From Eonycteris spelaea (lineage: Eukaryota; Chordata; Mammalia; Chiroptera; Pteropodidae), in NCBI GenBank assembly GCA_003508835.1, contig PUFA01000548.1, positions 1-64,000 of the forward strand: a DNA stretch of 64,000 nucleotides, read 5' to 3'. Made by a program: the position numbers and the translations under genes. Of this stretch, positions 36,360 through 48,489 are shown one piece after another (the first letter of the stretch is position 1; every line of letters begins with the position of its first letter). Under the pieces are notes generated by a model, which was given only the letters and a program-made list of their open reading frames with translations, searched no databases and was not told the DNA's origin.

Positions 36360-37745
36360 GGGAGATAATTCGACCAGCCGTACCTCACAGGTTGTGGCTT
36401 TCCTTGGGAATAAGGGTGAACTGCTGGGTCAGGCCGCATACTGATTGCACAATGCCAGCAGCACTCCATTAGGTTGCTGCTCAATCATTTTTGCAGCAAC
36501 CCCCCTGCCACGAGGAGGTTAAACTACATCTGTGTGTGGCTCACTTTCACAGACTAATGGGTTAGAGGTGTTCTGCCCTCCTTTTCTGGCCACGCCTCCA
36601 TCCATGCACTGGCCAGTTTGGGAAACGAGGGCGTAAGGCACACACTTGGGTGGAACACTCCTGCGTTTCACTTGCACATCCCTTAGCCTAGCCATGGCAG
36701 ATGTTACCTCATGAATTTGCCTATACACGTAAAGAGGCAGCATGACACCATGATGCCAAAGTATCAGCCAAGCCAGAAGTTGAAATCAAGCCCTTCATAT
36801 GTGGTTGTAAATACCTCTTTATCAGGGCTAGTGTAGCTGGGTGCAAAACATCATTCTGTTGCATGCCCATTTCTCGATATATCTGGACGAGATCTAAGTA
36901 AATGGTCCATTTGCTCACTGTCTCTGGTACCTACCCCATATCACCAACAGTGTTCATGTAGTTCAACAGGGAATGATTACCCATGCCCCAGGCTGAATGT
37001 GCCACATTCTGGGGGCAACTGTCAGAGGGACAGTATAACTATTATGGAGCTAGCTGAGCTATCTCTTCCGGAGACAATTCAGTCCCTTCAGCTCCATCAT
37101 CCCAAAACTGCAGCAGCCACCCTGGCTCTCTGCCAAGCCTGTTTTGTCAAGTCCTGGAGTTGGGTGGGATGTACTGAATCAAGGAAGTATGCTTTTAAGC
37201 TTGGGGAGTGCTGCAGGCTTGCCCTCTGGGGCCAACAGCTGTTTGTTTTTTTTTTTTTTTCGACCTGTTTGTCATATCACCGGCCACACCTGCCACGTGT
37301 TGTGGCGGCTCCCAGACCAGAACGATGGCAGCAACCTGTCAGGGCCCTGCAGCATGCATTCTGCTGCCACCAGCCATCTTTCTAGTGCTTCTTCCTGGTG
37401 TTGCAGTTGCTGTACTGCTGGGCCTGGTCCTGAACCTCCAGGCTGGCCTGCCACAGCATCGCCAAGAACATCCAGGGCATGCACCAGCTGCCTCCCAGTG
37501 AGCTGTTGGGACATTTGGCTCCAACATCTCCAGAGCTTTCTGGATGTCCTCCAGATGTGGCTTCACTCCATCCTAATACTCTGGTGGCATCCAGTAGCCA
37601 AATATTTGGCTACAGGTACCATTGGGAGGTGGGGAGCCATAGTCCTCCACCTGGGTATCCTCCATCCAGAGATCGACCAGAGCACTAGAAGCCGCACTCA
37701 CCTCATCCTGCCAATTTGTGCCAAGTGTTAGCACCAAGCGGATCG
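36360..37745 (-). mobile_element. endogenous-retrovirus-like internal remnant (gag-like), decayed
   Basis: This block is clearly richer in G+C than its surroundings and looks formerly coding on the minus strand. Non-overlapping minus-strand segments remain open in different frames: 37703-37936, 37339-37566 / 37272-37514 (overlapping, frame-shifted), 36721-36918 and 36519-36743. They contain Leu/Gln/Glu-rich helical stretches and Trp-containing runs that suggest a retroviral gag, but I cannot name a family. I see no protease, reverse transcriptase or integrase motif. Near 37725 the minus strand has a primer-binding-site-like 'cttggcacaaattggcagg'. It could instead be another GC-rich pseudogene. 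Many stops and shifts make it non-functional. Confidence 0.45.
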
Positions 37746-38045
37746 AGAAGGGAAGGTTTCAGTGGTGAGACACCCAGTTGAAAGAATGCACGAGGAGGCA
37801 CAAACTTCATTGTGGGGAGCACTTCGCGCTTTGGGAGACCGTGTGGCTCATATATGTCAGAGAACAATAGTAGCATTTGGCCCACAATGTGTGATACAGC
37901 AAGCTGAATCATTCTTATGAAAGCTAACACAGACACACTACTTCATTTAATGTAACATACTAAATCTGGGGTCCTGTCCCTAGCTGTGAGCCTGGATCAC
38001 AGCCACACCTGGGCCAGCCATTGCCTGGGCCCACAATTGCTCATA
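37740..38045 (-). other. possible LTR-like flank of the retrovirus-like remnant
   Basis: If the minus-strand element above is a provirus, its 5' LTR should lie here. The segment keeps the raised GC content and contains an open minus-strand frame (37703-37936). I see no clear TG...CA ends or second LTR copy, so this is positional inference only. Confidence 0.25.
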
Positions 38046-39825
38046 TCTGTCTATCTGCCTACTCTAAGAGTTTTTAGCATGGGATTTTCCTAGACAATAG
38101 GATCTTTAGCTTCCGAAAGTTCTAGCATTCAGTTTCCAGTCATATCCCAGTCTTTTGATCTCATTGAGAGGCAGAAATTAAAGGTTCACAAGTTGTTATT
38201 CATGAGTGTGTTCACAAGTGTTGCTCCTAAGTGGGTAACTTTGGTTCCGGATCTTGTTTAAAAACGTGATAGGACCAATTTTATTTGGTTTTGTAATTAC
38301 AGTGTATCTAATTTATAGAGTAACACTCAAATGAGACTGATTGGTCATCAATAACACTATTGATTTTATTCATATATGCTGATTAACTCTTTTAATAAAT
38401 CTGCTATGGCACCATCATTTATTTCGCATCAGTTTTATTGGCAAGATAGAGGTGTATTTTTATACTATGGACTCTTTGTATTTTCTCATATATAAATTCT
38501 ATCAGAAATCATGTTCTTTGCATATATACAAAATTATATCTGCAAATTGCATTCTTGTATGAAATTGTTTTTTGAGATAGATTTTAATAGTTATAGAGAG
38601 TAGTTTTTATGAGTATCTACTGTCTGTTGCATTGCCTAAAAAAGATTCCATCCATCTCCCCAAAATATATTTGTCCTGGATTGCAGTAAAAGCAGGAAAA
38701 GAGCATAAATTTGATTGGAAAAATTATTTGTTCTTACTGTAGTGGTATTGTTGAACTCTTTTCTACAATCTCTCATTTCAGGGATTTCAATAACCCATGC
38801 AATAATTTATGTATTTTTAATTTATTTTCCCACGATTCTCTCTCTGACTCCTGCTAGATGCAAATTTTCATTTGTTTGTTGAATATGTTTTAGATTACAT
38901 CCAGCTGAGTGAAATTTATTGCTTTTTTTGGTATTGATCCAACCTTGGATTCTCAGTATAAACCTTACTTAGATATTGTGTTGGCCATAACTTTTGTGCT
39001 TCTACAATAATCTCAATGCCATGATCTCCTGGAACCTCAGCCAGCTTGTGCAGTAAAGTGGTTGTGGTCAGTTTTATTTGGACCTACGTGGTTCTGAAAA
39101 CTGGGACTAAGTCATTTGCCACAAGGGCCTTCTTTTTTTGTTGTTATATGGCCAGGTAATCACCGAACATCCTAAATCTCTGGTTTATTGAGATTTGGCC
39201 TCAGTGTAACCCTGATAGTATTGCATGATGCCATTTAGAATTAAAGGTGAATTAACTTCCTCTGGGATGAATTTTGGCCAATCAAAACAGGAGAAAGAAG
39301 GGAGGCAGACAAATGTTTCCTCTTTTCTCTCTCCCCTGATCTACTCCAGAGTCCTGGTAACTAAGTGAAAACATCAGATAAATGAGAGCAAGGTGTCTTG
39401 GGGCTCTTCATTAAGCAGAGGCTAGCAACTTGCATACTTACTATATAACCTTGCATATTACCAATAGTTTTCTGTTTCTTTCATTTTTTTTGAGGGAGGA
39501 GTCACTCTCACTGTCCTGGAATTCTGCTTCCTTAATAAAACATACTACTGAATCATTGTTTAAGCTCTGTTTTCCAAGAAATCTGAGCTAATGTAATTGA
39601 GATGGAAGTGTTTCCTAAAGACAGATAGTTAGGATAAGATTTTGAATTTCTTCTGTTCACCTTTATGAATGAAATAAAGACTCCATTGCTGGCATTAAGT
39701 GGAATGGTGACCTCTGCTATAAATTGGCATATCGTCTACTTAAGCCTTCACATGTGGTTAATTGGAAAAGGTAAATGTGGAAGGGAACGCTTTGGAAATT
39801 AAATAGAGAGGTTATCAGTAGTAAA
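38046..39825. other. mostly unassigned DNA, possible old L1 piece near 38890-38985
   Basis: The stretch 'ttggtattgatccaaccttg' near 38930 with 'ataaaccttacttag' resembles antisense L1 reverse-transcriptase DNA. The rest (about 39000-39780) has moderate GC, a 'ccttaataaaacatac' polyadenylation-like site and no gene; an LTR is possible but not shown. Confidence 0.4.
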
Positions 39826-39829
39826 ATGC

Positions 39830-40005
39830 ATTTGAGATTCGTCCATATATTTGTAAGACTTGGTAGCTATTTTCTCTTTACATTGATTACTATTCCATTG
39901 TACAGATATAGTAGAGTTTATTATTCATCTAGCTATTAAATACCATATTGTGGCCTCTAGGTTTTGGATATTTTGAATAAAGCTGCTGTACACATCAAGA
40001 TATGT
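39830..40005 (-). mobile_element. ancient L1M 3' UTR fragment, antisense
   Basis: 'tgattactattccattgtac', 'ttattattcatctagctatt' and 'gaataaagctgctgtacaca' follow antisense L1M 3' UTR order. Confidence 0.65.
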
Positions 40006-40009
40006 TTTG

Positions 40010-40920
40010 TAAAATTTTTTATTATTTTTTATTAAAGTATAGTTGGCATACACAATTATATTAGTTCATGTGTACAACATAGTGACTCGATATTTATATC
40101 CCTTACAATGATCACCACAAAAAGCCTAGTAACCAAAGTTATTACAATATTATTGACTATATTCCCTGTGATGTATACTATATCTCTGTGGCAAATTTAT
40201 TTTTTAGCTGAAGTTTGGTACCTCTTTTTCTCCTTCATAATTTTCACTTACCCCTTTCCACCTCCTTCTGGCAAACATTAGTGTGTACTGTGTAATCAAT
40301 CTGTTTCTGTTTTGTTATCTTTCTTTAGTTATTATTTTTTTGATTTCACATATAAATGAAATCATACAGTATTTATTTTTATGCCTAACTTATTCACTTA
40401 GCTTAATACCCTCTAGTCTAACCATGTGCTGCAAATGCAAGATTTCATTATTTTTTTTTATCTTAGAGTAATATTCTATTGTGAACATACACTACATCTT
40501 CTTTGTTCATGTATCTATCAATAGACACTTAAGTTACTTCCATATCTTGGCTATTAGTTCTCTAAAAAATAATTCTTGGAAATATGATAAGTGTATGTAC
40601 AACTTTACAAAAAACTGACACCTTTCCTAAGGCTCTTTCATGTTGTATAAACTAACCAGCAGTGTATTATGGGAGTTCCAGTTGTTTCATATTGTAGCCA
40701 GCCATTTTGTTGTTATTATTCCTTCCTGTTTAAAGTCATTTTTGATTGGTGACTAGCATAGTTTTATTCTCCATTTTATAATGTCTAATGATATTAAACA
40801 TATATTCTATTATGCTTATTTCTCATCCACATATCTTCTTTTTAGAGAAGTATATTTCCAATATTTGACCATCTTAAAAATTGTTTGTTTTTCATTACTA
40901 AGCTTTATATATATTTTTAA
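40010..40920 (-). mobile_element. older family-A-like L1 3' end, antisense
   Basis: It starts with an antisense 3' end ('agtatagttggcatacacaa', 'gtacaacatagtgactcgat'), continues through 3' UTR ('taatattctattgtgaacat') into decayed ORF2 C-terminal DNA near 40640-40900, and stops where A6 starts. It resembles family A at its 3' end but keeps ordinary ORF2 sequence and is more diverged. Confidence 0.75.
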
Positions 40921-41318
40921 TTATTTTAACTTTTAAAAAATTTTTCAACTAAAATGGCAATAATATTACATTAGTTTCAGGTATACAACAGTGATTAGAC
41001 ATACAATTTATGAAGTGATGACCCAGATAAATCTAATTTCCATCTGACACTGTACATAATTATTACAATATTACTGACTATATCCTTATGCTATACTTTA
41101 TATCCCTATGACTACTTTGTAAACTATCAATTTGTAATTCTTAATCTCATCCCCTTTTTCGCCCACTCCTAACTGCCCTCCCATCTGGCAGCCCTCAAAA
41201 TGTTCTCTGTATCTATGAGTTTGTTTTATTTGTTTAATTTGTCCTTTAGATTCACATGTAAGTAAAATCGTATGGGATTTGATTTGACTTACCACACTCA
41301 GCACAATACCCTTGAGGT

Positions 41319-41524
41319 GAGTAGTCCTCAAACTTTTTGGTACCAGAGACTAATACTCCTATGAGAATCTAATGTCTTGATCGAGGTTGAAGCTGAGACA
41401 GTTTGCTAACGCCAGGGTGCTTGCAAATACAGATGGAAGCTTCACTCATCCACTGCCAACTCACTTCCTGCTGTGCAACTGTTCCTAGCAGGCAGGTCCA
41501 CGGCCTGGGGGTTGGGGACTCCTG
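41319..41524 (+). mobile_element. non-autonomous hAT element nested in the 3' UTR of A6
   Basis: A 206-bp insert interrupts L1 3' UTR between 'acccttgaggt' and 'ctgtaggtctatcc'. Its left end 'gagtagtcctcaaacttttt' and the reverse complement of its right end 'cagcaggagtccccaacccc' are imperfect inverted repeats of the CAG..GTCCCCAAC type found in mammalian hAT elements. Eight-bp flanks 'cttgaggt' (41311-41318) and 'ctgtaggt' (41525-41532) fit a decayed hAT target duplication, consistent with the L1 consensus 'ctctaggt'. It has no coding capacity and needs a transposase in trans. Confidence 0.85.
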
Positions 41525-42750
41525 CTGTAGGTCTATCCGTTGTTGCAGATGGTAACATAATTCTTTAATTGATTTACTTATTTATATTTTATAGCTGAGT
41601 AATTCCAGTCTTTAGTATATTACCTTTTCTTTATCCATTCATCCATTGGTGGACACCAAGAATGTCTCCATATATTGACTATTGTAAATAATGCTGCAAT
41701 GAACATATAAATGCACATGTCACTTCAAAGTAGTATTTTGGGTTTCTTCAGATAACTACCCAGCAGTGGGGTTACTGGGTCCTTCTTTGTCACTTGTTAT
41801 ACCTTGTTTTAAACTCTATATTTGTCTGGTATAGATTGCCAGTCCAGATTCTTTCTATTCCTTTTTTATTAATATTTTTTCCATCTCTTTACTTTCAGTC
41901 TAGCTGTGTCTTTTGATCTGAAGTGAATTTCTTATAGGTAGCATATGTCAGGGTCTTATAATCTTATTCATTCAGCTGCACTATCTTTTTGATTGGACAT
42001 TTAAGGTTTTTTTTTTTCATTGAAGGTACTTGATAGATACATAGTTATTGTCATTTTATCTTTCATATTTTTGTTACATATTTGCTTCTTATTAAAGAAG
42101 TTCCTCCAGATTTCCTATAACACTGGGTTTTGTAGATAAACATCTTTCGCTTTTTCTTGTCTGGGAATCTCTTTATCTGCCCTTCAATTCTAAATGATAG
42201 CTTTGATGAGTAAAGTAATCCTGGTTGTAGGTACTTGCTTTACATCATTTTGAATATTTGTGCAAATCCCTTCTGGTCTTCAAAGCTTCTATTTGAGAAA
42301 TAAGCTGAAGTCTTATGGAGCATCCTATGTAGGTAACTGCTGCTTTCTCTGCTACTTTTAAGGATTCTCTCTTTGTCTTTAACCTTTGCATTTTAAATTA
42401 TGATGTGTCTTGGTGTGGAACTTTTTTCAGTTTGCCTATTTTGAGACTCTCTGAAATTTACTGGACTTGTATGTTTATTCTTTCATCAGGTTAAGAAAAT
42501 TTTTAACATTATTGTTTCTTAAAATAAGTTTTTCAGTTTCTTGCTCTCTCTATTTTCCTTCTGGTATCCCTAAATATGTACTTGTTAAACTTAATGTTGA
42601 CATAAGAGGCCCCTTAAACAATCCTCCCCTTCTTTTTTTTTTATTTTTTTTTGATTGCTTCTTTTTCTTGTTCGTTCCGATTGGTGTCCTACACTACCCT
42701 ATCCTTCTAAATCCCTAATATGATCCTCCACTTTATCCAATATGTTGATT

Positions 42751-42767
42751 CCCTCTAAATTACACTT
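42751..42767. repeat. target-site duplication, left copy, of B4
   Basis: 'ccctctaaattacactt' is repeated as 'ccctctaatttactctt' at 49048-49064, 15 of 17 identical. Confidence 0.85.
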
Positions 42768-43079
42768 TTATTTTTAAGTTTATTGGGGTAACATTGTTAA
42801 TACATTAATAAATTTTCAGATGTAAATTGTAATTTGACATCAGTAATATTTTATTGTGTGTTTCCCATCCAAAGTCCAGTTTCCTTCAGCTACCATATAT
42901 TTGATCCCCTTTACTCACTTACCCTCCATGCTCTGTTAATCTGTTATATTTGACCCCCTTTAACGGTCTGCCTACCCATTCCTCCCCGAACCTCTACTCT
43001 CTAGTAACCCTACTCTATAGTCCATGTCCTTGAGTTTTCTGTTTGTTTGTTCTGTTCATTTGTTGTTTTTTTGGTTTTT

Positions 43080-46000
43080 ATCCCCATATATGTGATATCA
43101 CTGGATTTTGAACTTTTTTCTGTTTGGTTTATTTCTCTTAGCATGATTATCTTGAGATTCATCATGTTGTTGCAAATGGCAGTATTTCAATCTCTTCTTA
43201 TGGCTGAGTGATATTTCATTGTATATATATCCACAGCTTGTTAGCCAATCATCTATTGTAAGGACACTTTGGTTGTTCCATGTCCTGGCCACTATGAATA
43301 ATTCTGCTATGAACATCAGTGTGCAGATATCTTTTCAGATATGAATTTTCAAGTATTTGGGGTAAATACCCAGTACAGGGATTGCTGTATCAATATGGTA
43401 AGATCAAATTCTTAGTTTTATGCAGAACTTCCATACTGTTTTCCATAAGTGGCTGTACTAAATATGCAGTCCACCAGCACGTAATGAAGAGTTCTGTTTT
43501 CTTTGAATCCTCTCCAACATTTGTTATTGCTAGCTTGTTGATTATAGCTATTCTAAAAGATGTGAGATGGTATCACATCGTAGATTTGATTTGCATTTCC
43601 CTAATACTAGCGATGTTGAGCATATTCTCAATATTGTTGGCCATTTGTATGTCCTCTGGAGAAGTGTCTTGTTCAGAGTCCTCCTGCCCAATTTTTTGAT
43701 TGGATCATTTACTTTTTTGTTGTTATTCAGTTGTATGAGTTATTTGTAATTTTTGGATACAGGTCCTATCAGAAGTGTTGCTGTACAAGTATATTTTCTC
43801 TTTTTGGATGGCTGTCTCCTTTTCCTTGTCACGGTTTCTTTTTGGCTGAGAAAGAAGCATTTTACTTTGATATAGTCCCAATTCACTTATTTTAACTTTA
43901 CTTCCCTTGCTTTTTGAGGTAAATTCATAAAATACACTTAAAGTCCAAGGTCCTTAAGTATAGTTTCCTATGTTTTCTTCAATACATTTTATCTATTCAG
44001 ATCTTATAGTCAGTCCTTAATCCATTGTGAGTTAATTTTGGTGTGTGATGATAGACAACAGTCTAGTTTTCATTCTTTTGCACATGGCTCTCCAGTTTTC
44101 CCAGCACCATTTGATTGAAGGGGCTTCCCTTTCTCCACTGTATGTTTTTTGAGTTTTTTGACAAAAATTATTTGCTAATATATAATATGGGTTTACTTCT
44201 GGATTCTTGGTTCTGTTTCACGGTTCTTGTGCTGTTTTGCTGCCTATACCTGCTGCTTCGATTACTGTTGCTATGTAGTAGAATATCAAGTTGAGCAGAA
44301 TGTCTCACCCCCAGTCTTGTTCTTTTTTCTCACAATGGCTTTGGCAATTTGGGATCTTTTTGTGCTTCCATACAAATCTGATGATTTTTTTGTTCTAATT
44401 TCTTTAAAAAATGCTGATGGGATTTTTATGGGATTGCATTAACTCTGTAAAATGCTTTAGGTAACATGCTTATTTTAACTATGATGATTCTTCCAATCCA
44501 CACCGAATATCTTTCCATTTCTTTGTTTTCTTTGATTATTTAATAGGGTATTGTAGTTTTTCATTATATAATCCTTCACATGTTTGTTAAATTTTTTAGG
44601 TATTTTTATTCTTTTTGTTGCAATAGAAATGAATTATTATTTCCATTTCTTTTTCTGACACTTCATTATTAGAGTATAGGAATGATATGGATTTTTGAAC
44701 ATTGATTTTGTATCCAGAAACTTTACTGTATTTGCTTTATGTATTTGCTTATTGTCTAGTAGTGTTCTTGTGGAGTCTTTAGACTTTGCTATATAGAGAA
44801 TCATGTCACCCCACAAATAGTGACAGTTTGACTTTTTGCTTCCTATTTGGATACTTTTAATAATCTTTCTCTTCCTGATTGCACCCTCACTAGTACTCCA
44901 ATGTAATTTGAATAGCAGTGATGACATTGGAAATCCCTTTCCTTTTTTCTGATGTTAGAGGAAAGATTTTTTAGTTTTTTCACCATTAAAGCATATTGTT
45001 GGCTGATGGGATTGTGATATATGGGAACTTTATTATGTTTAAAGTATTTTCCCTCTATACTGATTTTGTTATGTAATTTTGATCATAAATGAATGCTGTA
45101 TCTCGTTGAAGCCTTTTCTGCATCTATCGATATGATCATAAGATTTTTTATTTTTAATTTGTTTATGTGGGGTATCACATTAATCAATTGACATATGTTG
45201 AACCATCCCTGTACCTCTGAGATGAACTTACTTGATGGTGGTGTATAATCTTTCTAATATGTTGCTGTATTCGGTCTCTAGTATCTTTTTAGGATTTTTG
45301 CATCTGCGTTCATGAAAGATATTGGTCCGTAGTTTTCTTTTTGTTGTTGTTATCTTTACCAGGTGTTGGTATCAGAGTAATATTGGCCTCATAAAATACA
45401 CTGAGAAGTATTTACCTACTCCCTCAAATTTTTGTATTAAATATGAGTGTTTGGAAGAATTCACTCGTAAAGCATCTGGTTCTGCACTTCTACTTTTTGG
45501 ACAGTTTTTTGATGATCAATTAATTTCCACTCTGCTGGTTAGTCTATTTAGATTTTCCAGTCTTTTGATTCAGTCTAGGAAAGGCTGTATTTTTCTAACT
45601 ACTGGTGCATTTCTTCTAGGTTATTAAATTTGGTATTATAAACTTTTTTCTTACTATACTTGTATGGTCCTTTGTATTTCTGCAGTGTCTGTCATAATTT
45701 CTCCTCTTTCATCATCCCTGATTTTGTTTGTGTCCTTTCTCTTTTTTCTTTAGTGAGTCTAGACAGGAATTTGTCAATTATATTAACCTTCTCAAAGAAC
45801 AAGCTCTTTGTGCATTTTTCTATTGTTTTTTTGTTTGTTTGTTTGTTTTTCAAATATCATTTATTTATGCTCTAATTTTGATTACGTCTTTCCTTCTGCT
45901 GAATTTAGGCTTCATTTTTTCTTCCTTTTCTGGTTTCATTAAGATGAAGCATTACATTGTTAATTTGGGCCTCTTCTTGTTTTAGGAGATAGGCCTCTAT

Positions 46001-46896
46001 GATGTGTACTTTCCTCTTTTGATTGCTTTTGCCATGTCCCAAAAGCTTTGATATGTTGTACTGTCATTATCATTTGTTTCTATCTATCTCTCGATCTCTC
46101 TTTTTATTTTTCTCTGACTCTAATTATTATTAAGTAGCATGTTGTTTAATCCCATGTATTTGTGGTTCTTACTGCTTTCTGTTTGCAGTTGTTCTCTAGT
46201 TTCAAAAACATTATGATCAGAAAATATGGTTGTTATTTCAATTCTCTTATATTTACTGAGGCTATCTCTGTGGTCTAGTCTGTGGTCAGTTCTTGAGAAT
46301 GTTCCATATGCACTGGAGAAGAATATATAAGCAGTTGTTTTTGGGATGGAAGGCTCTGTAAATATCAATTATGTCCATTTTGTCTAATGTGTCATTTAAG
46401 GATGTTGTTTCCTTATTAATTTTCTGTTTGGATCTGTCCATATCTGACAATGGGGTATTTAGGTCCCTATTCCAATAGTGTGTTTTTTTGTTTGTTTCTT
46501 CCTTTAGGTTGTTAGAAATGGCTTTATATATTTGTGGGTCACTGATTGGGAACATAGACTTTAATAAGTGTTATGTCTTTTTTGATGCATGATTCCCTTT
46601 ATCAATAAGAAGTTTTCCTCACTATCTTTCTTTACCATTTGTATTTTGAAGTCTATTTCATCTGATAGTAGTACTTACTTCCTTTTTCACTGAATGTCAT
46701 TTGCTTCACATTTCAATTTCGACACTTTTGCTTTGAGTCTATATTTGTCTTTGGAGCTGAAATGGTGCTCTAGGAGGTAGCATAATGGTTGGTTTTTGTT
46801 TATTCATCCATTCTGCAACTCTGTGCCTTTTGATTTGTGAGATCAGTCCATTTACATTTAGGGTGATTATTGAAATATGAGATCTTCTTATAGCCA
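43080..46896 (-). pseudogene. L1 ORF2 of copy B4 (endonuclease, reverse transcriptase, Cys-rich tail)
   Basis: ORF2 would encode the enzyme for target-primed reverse transcription. The start codon is at about 46896. The endonuclease is visible at 46286-46555 with 'DLNTPLSDMDRSKQKINKET' and 'DIIDIYRAFHPK', and continues at 46120-46368 with 'AYGTFSRTDHRLDHR..LSK'. In the RT, the region at 44637-44927 contains 'LWGDMILYIAKSKDSTRTLL' where active L1s have F-A-D-D before MILY, so the first catalytic aspartate is replaced by glycine. The C-terminal region continues to about 43080. Many indels split the frame. Confidence 0.88.
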
Positions 46897-47313
46897 TTTT
46901 ATCATTTGCTTTCTGGGGCTTGGCGTTTCCGTTGCTTCCTTGTTCTTGTGTTTATTTTTTTCTTCATTTTGGTTGGCTTTTCTGGGTTTTGCCTCTTGTT
47001 TATGTTATATACTTCAGTTCTGAGACGTCTGTGTGTGGTTAACATTATGAATATGTAAAGGATAGTTATACACACACAGTTGTCGATTTTCTTTCTCTGT
47101 GTGTGTTATCTCCATTCCCCTTTAAGAATTTGGATCTTTGAATCCTTCTCTTTTCAGTCATTGTTTCTCAATTTGTTTTCTTTGTATGCTGAATGTTCAT
47201 TATGATTTTCCTATAGCAAATCTCCTTATTGTTGAAGCTTATAATGCCTTGTTCTTAGTAAGGGTTGCACTCCTCTGCTTCTATTTGCCTGATGGTCACC
47301 TTACTTCCAATTA

Positions 47314-47318
<5 letters not shown>

Positions 47319-47356
<38 letters not shown>

Positions 47357-47363
47357 TGTGTGT
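47319..47363. repeat. (TG)n microsatellite in the B4 inter-ORF spacer
   Basis: About 21 TG units with a single 'gg' interruption, between former ORF1 and ORF2. Confidence 0.97.
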
Positions 47364-47364
47364 T

Positions 47365-48282
47365 ATTTATTATAGGTGAGCTACTATTTCCTGTAGTGCA
47401 AGCTTCGTAGTGAAGAATTCCCGTTAATTTTTGTATATCTGGAAAGTCTTAATTTCTTCTTCATATCTAACAGAGAGCTCGGTGGATATAATTATCATAG
47501 GCTGGTTGTTCCTTTTTACTTAATAGTTAAAATACTTGATTCCTCTCCTATCTGGCTAGAAAGATTTCGGCTGAGAAGTCCGACGATAATCTAATAGATT
47601 TTTCATTATAAGTTATCGTTTTCTTTCCCTGGCTGCCCTGAGAATTCTGTCCTTGTTGATTTTTGATAATTTTTAATACAATGCATCTTGGGTGAAGGCC
47701 TTTTTGGGTTGAGGTAATTGAATGTTCTGTTGACTATTGAATTCCAAGTTACAGCTCATTCTTATTAGGGAATTCTCATCAACTATTTGTCTGAAAAATG
47801 CTTTCTTAATCTCTGTTCCTTTTCCTCACCTTCGATAATGCCATTATTTTTATGTTTCCTCTCTTGATGGTGTCAGCTAGCTTTGTATTTCTTTTTCATT
47901 ATTTTCATTCTTTGGTTTCTCTCTTCTTCCTCTGATTTATTTCTAGATTTCTATCTTCGATATCACTGATCCCTTCCCCCATTTGGCTACTCTAATTTTC
48001 CAAGCTTGCTATTTCATTTTCAACTCTTCTAATTGTGTTTTTCATCTCCAGAAGTTTTATTTATTTTTTTTGAGGGTTTCAATCTCCTCGCTCTGTTCAT
48101 ACTAGGTGTTTTTTTCAAATTTCTCAATTGTTGATATGACTCATTTTGGAAAGTCACTGAGTTCTTTCGGAAGTACTTTCCTGAATTCTCTTGTCATTTA
48201 AGTTGCATATTTCTATTCTGTAAGTTTTTTTTGGAGATTTTTCCATTTCTTTCTGAGATGCTTTGTCACCTTAGTTGTTCAT
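47365..48282 (-). pseudogene. L1 ORF1 of copy B4
   Basis: The start codon complement is at about 48280-48282 in the context 'ttagttgttcatggtg', matching the B3 start. Coiled-coil DNA runs about 48000-48240 and the RNA-binding and C-terminal domains about 47400-47850. No long frame remains. Confidence 0.8.
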
Positions 48283-48489
48283 GGTGTTTAATGGATTATT
48301 TCTCAGCCTGGGCATTAATGGAAGTGTATTCTGTTGTTTTTCCATGAAGACGATTCATTATATAAAGATAATCTTTTTAGCCGCTGCTGCAAAGAAGTCA
48401 CTTTTCTTTTGATTTTCAGTTGGTGATGTCTAAGCCTCTTGAATCCTTGTTTTATATAAAGCCTTAATAATGCCTTTTTTTTTTGTTCT

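Larger units (their letters stand above)
40925..42767 (-). mobile_element. LINE-1 family A, RT-less deletion derivative, 3' part (copy A6, junction type A)
   Basis: This is the 3' half of a minus-strand element whose 5' half resumes at 49048. It has 3' UTR (40925-41779, split by a hAT element), the type A join at about 41780 ('ggttactgggtccttctttg'), short endonuclease sequence to about 42055, and ORF1 C-terminal and middle parts to 42767, where B4 interrupts it. Without the two nested insertions the element would be about 3.3 kb, like A4. Confidence 0.9.

Noticed and set aside
37144..37731. 195-codon plus-strand open frame, the longest in the window, with Ser/Cys/Pro/His-rich composition
   Set aside because: It is the opposite strand of the GC-rich retrovirus-like remnant, contains a poly-Phe run from a T15 tract, and shows no recognisable domain. 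GC-rich DNA gives long chance frames.
39000..39780. possible solo LTR (moderate GC, polyadenylation-like 'ccttaataaaac')
   Set aside because: No TG...CA ends or target duplication could be found by eye, so it is left unassigned.
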